From assembly GCF_015558675.1 (NCBI RefSeq), contig NZ_JADMOL010000001.1, positions 558,373-622,372 of the forward strand: a DNA stretch of 64,000 nt. Reading direction: 5' to 3'. The position numbers and the translations under genes are program-made. The notes below the pieces were generated by a model. The model made no database searches and was not told where the DNA came from. It worked only from the letters and a program-made list of their open reading frames with translations. Positions 63,384 to 64,000 of this stretch are shown here, piece after piece (within the stretch, counting starts at the first letter, position 1; each line of letters opens with the position of its first letter). Origin of the DNA: Paenibacillus sp. 1001270B_150601_E10. GTDB taxonomy: Bacteria > Bacillota > Bacilli > Paenibacillales > Paenibacillaceae.

Positions 63384-64000
63384 CTATATATGGAGAAATG
63401 TAGGATGAAGGCCTGCAGGCAAAGCTGCAGGCTGGTCGCAATCACTGTGCATCACGATATGAACACCCTGTTCCGCAGATGCATGGAAGCCATGCATGGT
63501 CTCCAATACATGGTACGCAAGCCTTCCGCTTGCCCGATGCGCCGTGCCTCGCGCAATAGCAGCTGCCATTTCCGCCGCGCCCAGCCCTCTTGCATTTTCA
63601 GCATAGCCATGTGTAAGCTCTATTTCCTTCCACTCCGACTCGCCAGACTTACGCAGCATGACCTTTCCTCCGAAATCATTCGGGTCTGGCACAAGCAGGC
63701 TGCCTCCTGTGCCGTACACCTCCATCCGCGGAAGAACAGATCCACCTGGGATATCAAAGCTTGTCAGCAGCGTCGCAATCGGACCTGCCTTGAACTCCAT
63801 AATCCCCGCTACATGTGTAGGAACCTCAACTCGAATCTTCTCTCCAGCTTTCGGCTCACTTGTAATCGTTCTTTCCGGGGCCGAGATCCGGGCTGCTCCT
63901 GTCACGCGATGGATCGGACCCAGCATGGCAATCAATACCGTTATATAATAAGGGCCCATATCAAATAATGGGCCGCCACCCTTCATGTAATAGAAGGCAG
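63384..64000 (-). CDS. Gfo/Idh/MocA oxidoreductase, 5' end outside window
   Basis: The C-terminal ~204 residues of an NAD(P)-dependent sugar dehydrogenase. AFYYMKGGGPLFDMGPYYIT, with the GxxxDxGxxx helix of the substrate domain, and GAARISAPERTI are characteristic; VYGTGGSLLVPDPNDFGG is the usual later strand. The N-terminal Rossmann half lies beyond base 64000. It is 77 bases upstream of the alpha-galactosidase and probably co-transcribed, in a galactoside-use unit. Substrate unknown. Confidence 0.88.
   Translation of the reverse strand, partial: AFYYMKGGGPLFDMGPYYITVLIAMLGPIHRVTGAARISAPERTITSEPKAGEKIRVEVPTHVAGIMEFKAGPIATLLTSFDIPGGSVLPRMEVYGTGGSLLVPDPNDFGGKVMLRKSGESEWKEIELTHGYAENARGLGAAEMAAAIARGTAHRASGRLAYHVLETMHGFHASAEQGVHIVMHSDCDQPAALPAGLHPTFLHI

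Overview
The window looks like chromosomal DNA of a spore-forming, Gram-positive member of the Paenibacillaceae. The grounds are a gerA/gerB/gerC-type germination operon, a CwlD-like cortex amidase, YqzE and YqhH/YqhG homologues, an M-box riboswitch before mgtE, PerR boxes before ahpCF, strong AGGAGG-type ribosome sites, frequent TTG/GTG starts, and many carbohydrate and AraC-regulator genes. I found no rRNA, tRNA or CRISPR array.

Layout. 1-5.8 kb: a methyltransferase, a possible 34-residue membrane protein, an acetyltransferase, a toxin/immunity pair whose toxin has a WXG100-like front and a kinase-like tail, and a small zinc protein. 5.8-12.7 kb: two tandem sulfatases, a P-loop kinase, and guanine deaminase with a purine permease. 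12.9-19.2 kb: an ECF transporter (S, T and two ATPases) in one operon with a large ADP-ribosylglycohydrolase-family protein, next to an AraC regulator. 19.4-28.1 kb: a MurB-like reductase, a fructose operon (fruR frameshifted, fruK, fruA) with phased operator repeats and a cre-like site, the divergent adaA-adaB alkylation-repair pair, and a PhyH-type dioxygenase divergent from an AraC regulator.

28.1-42.1 kb is an accessory, decaying region. It holds a multiply frameshifted pseudogene, an orphan toxin tail with an intact small immunity-like gene, a frameshifted IS110 transposase, a short tyrosine recombinase beside two inverted repeats, a sigma-like HTH gene with an in-frame stop, small zinc-ribbon genes, a TTG-started XRE regulator, and a giant RCC1/FnIII/RHS polymorphic toxin split into two frames with its immunity-like gene.

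42.2-64 kb returns to housekeeping genes: ahpC-ahpF under a PerR-box promoter, the M-box/mgtE unit with leader ORFs, a germination receptor operon, B12-dependent ribonucleotide reductase nrdJ, yqhH-yqhG, an unknown membrane protein, yqzE, cwlD convergent with a polysaccharide deacetylase, a small cysteine-rich protein, a GH36 alpha-galactosidase and the truncated end of a Gfo/Idh/MocA oxidoreductase.

The most interesting signals are the kinase-like toxin pair, the split RHS toxin with a poly-T tract in its signal peptide and an unfamiliar C-terminal domain, the ECF/ADP-ribosylglycohydrolase operon with one diverged ATPase, and the M-box leader. Several genes differ from intact form by a single base; whether that is decay, phase variation or sequencing error cannot be settled from the sequence alone.
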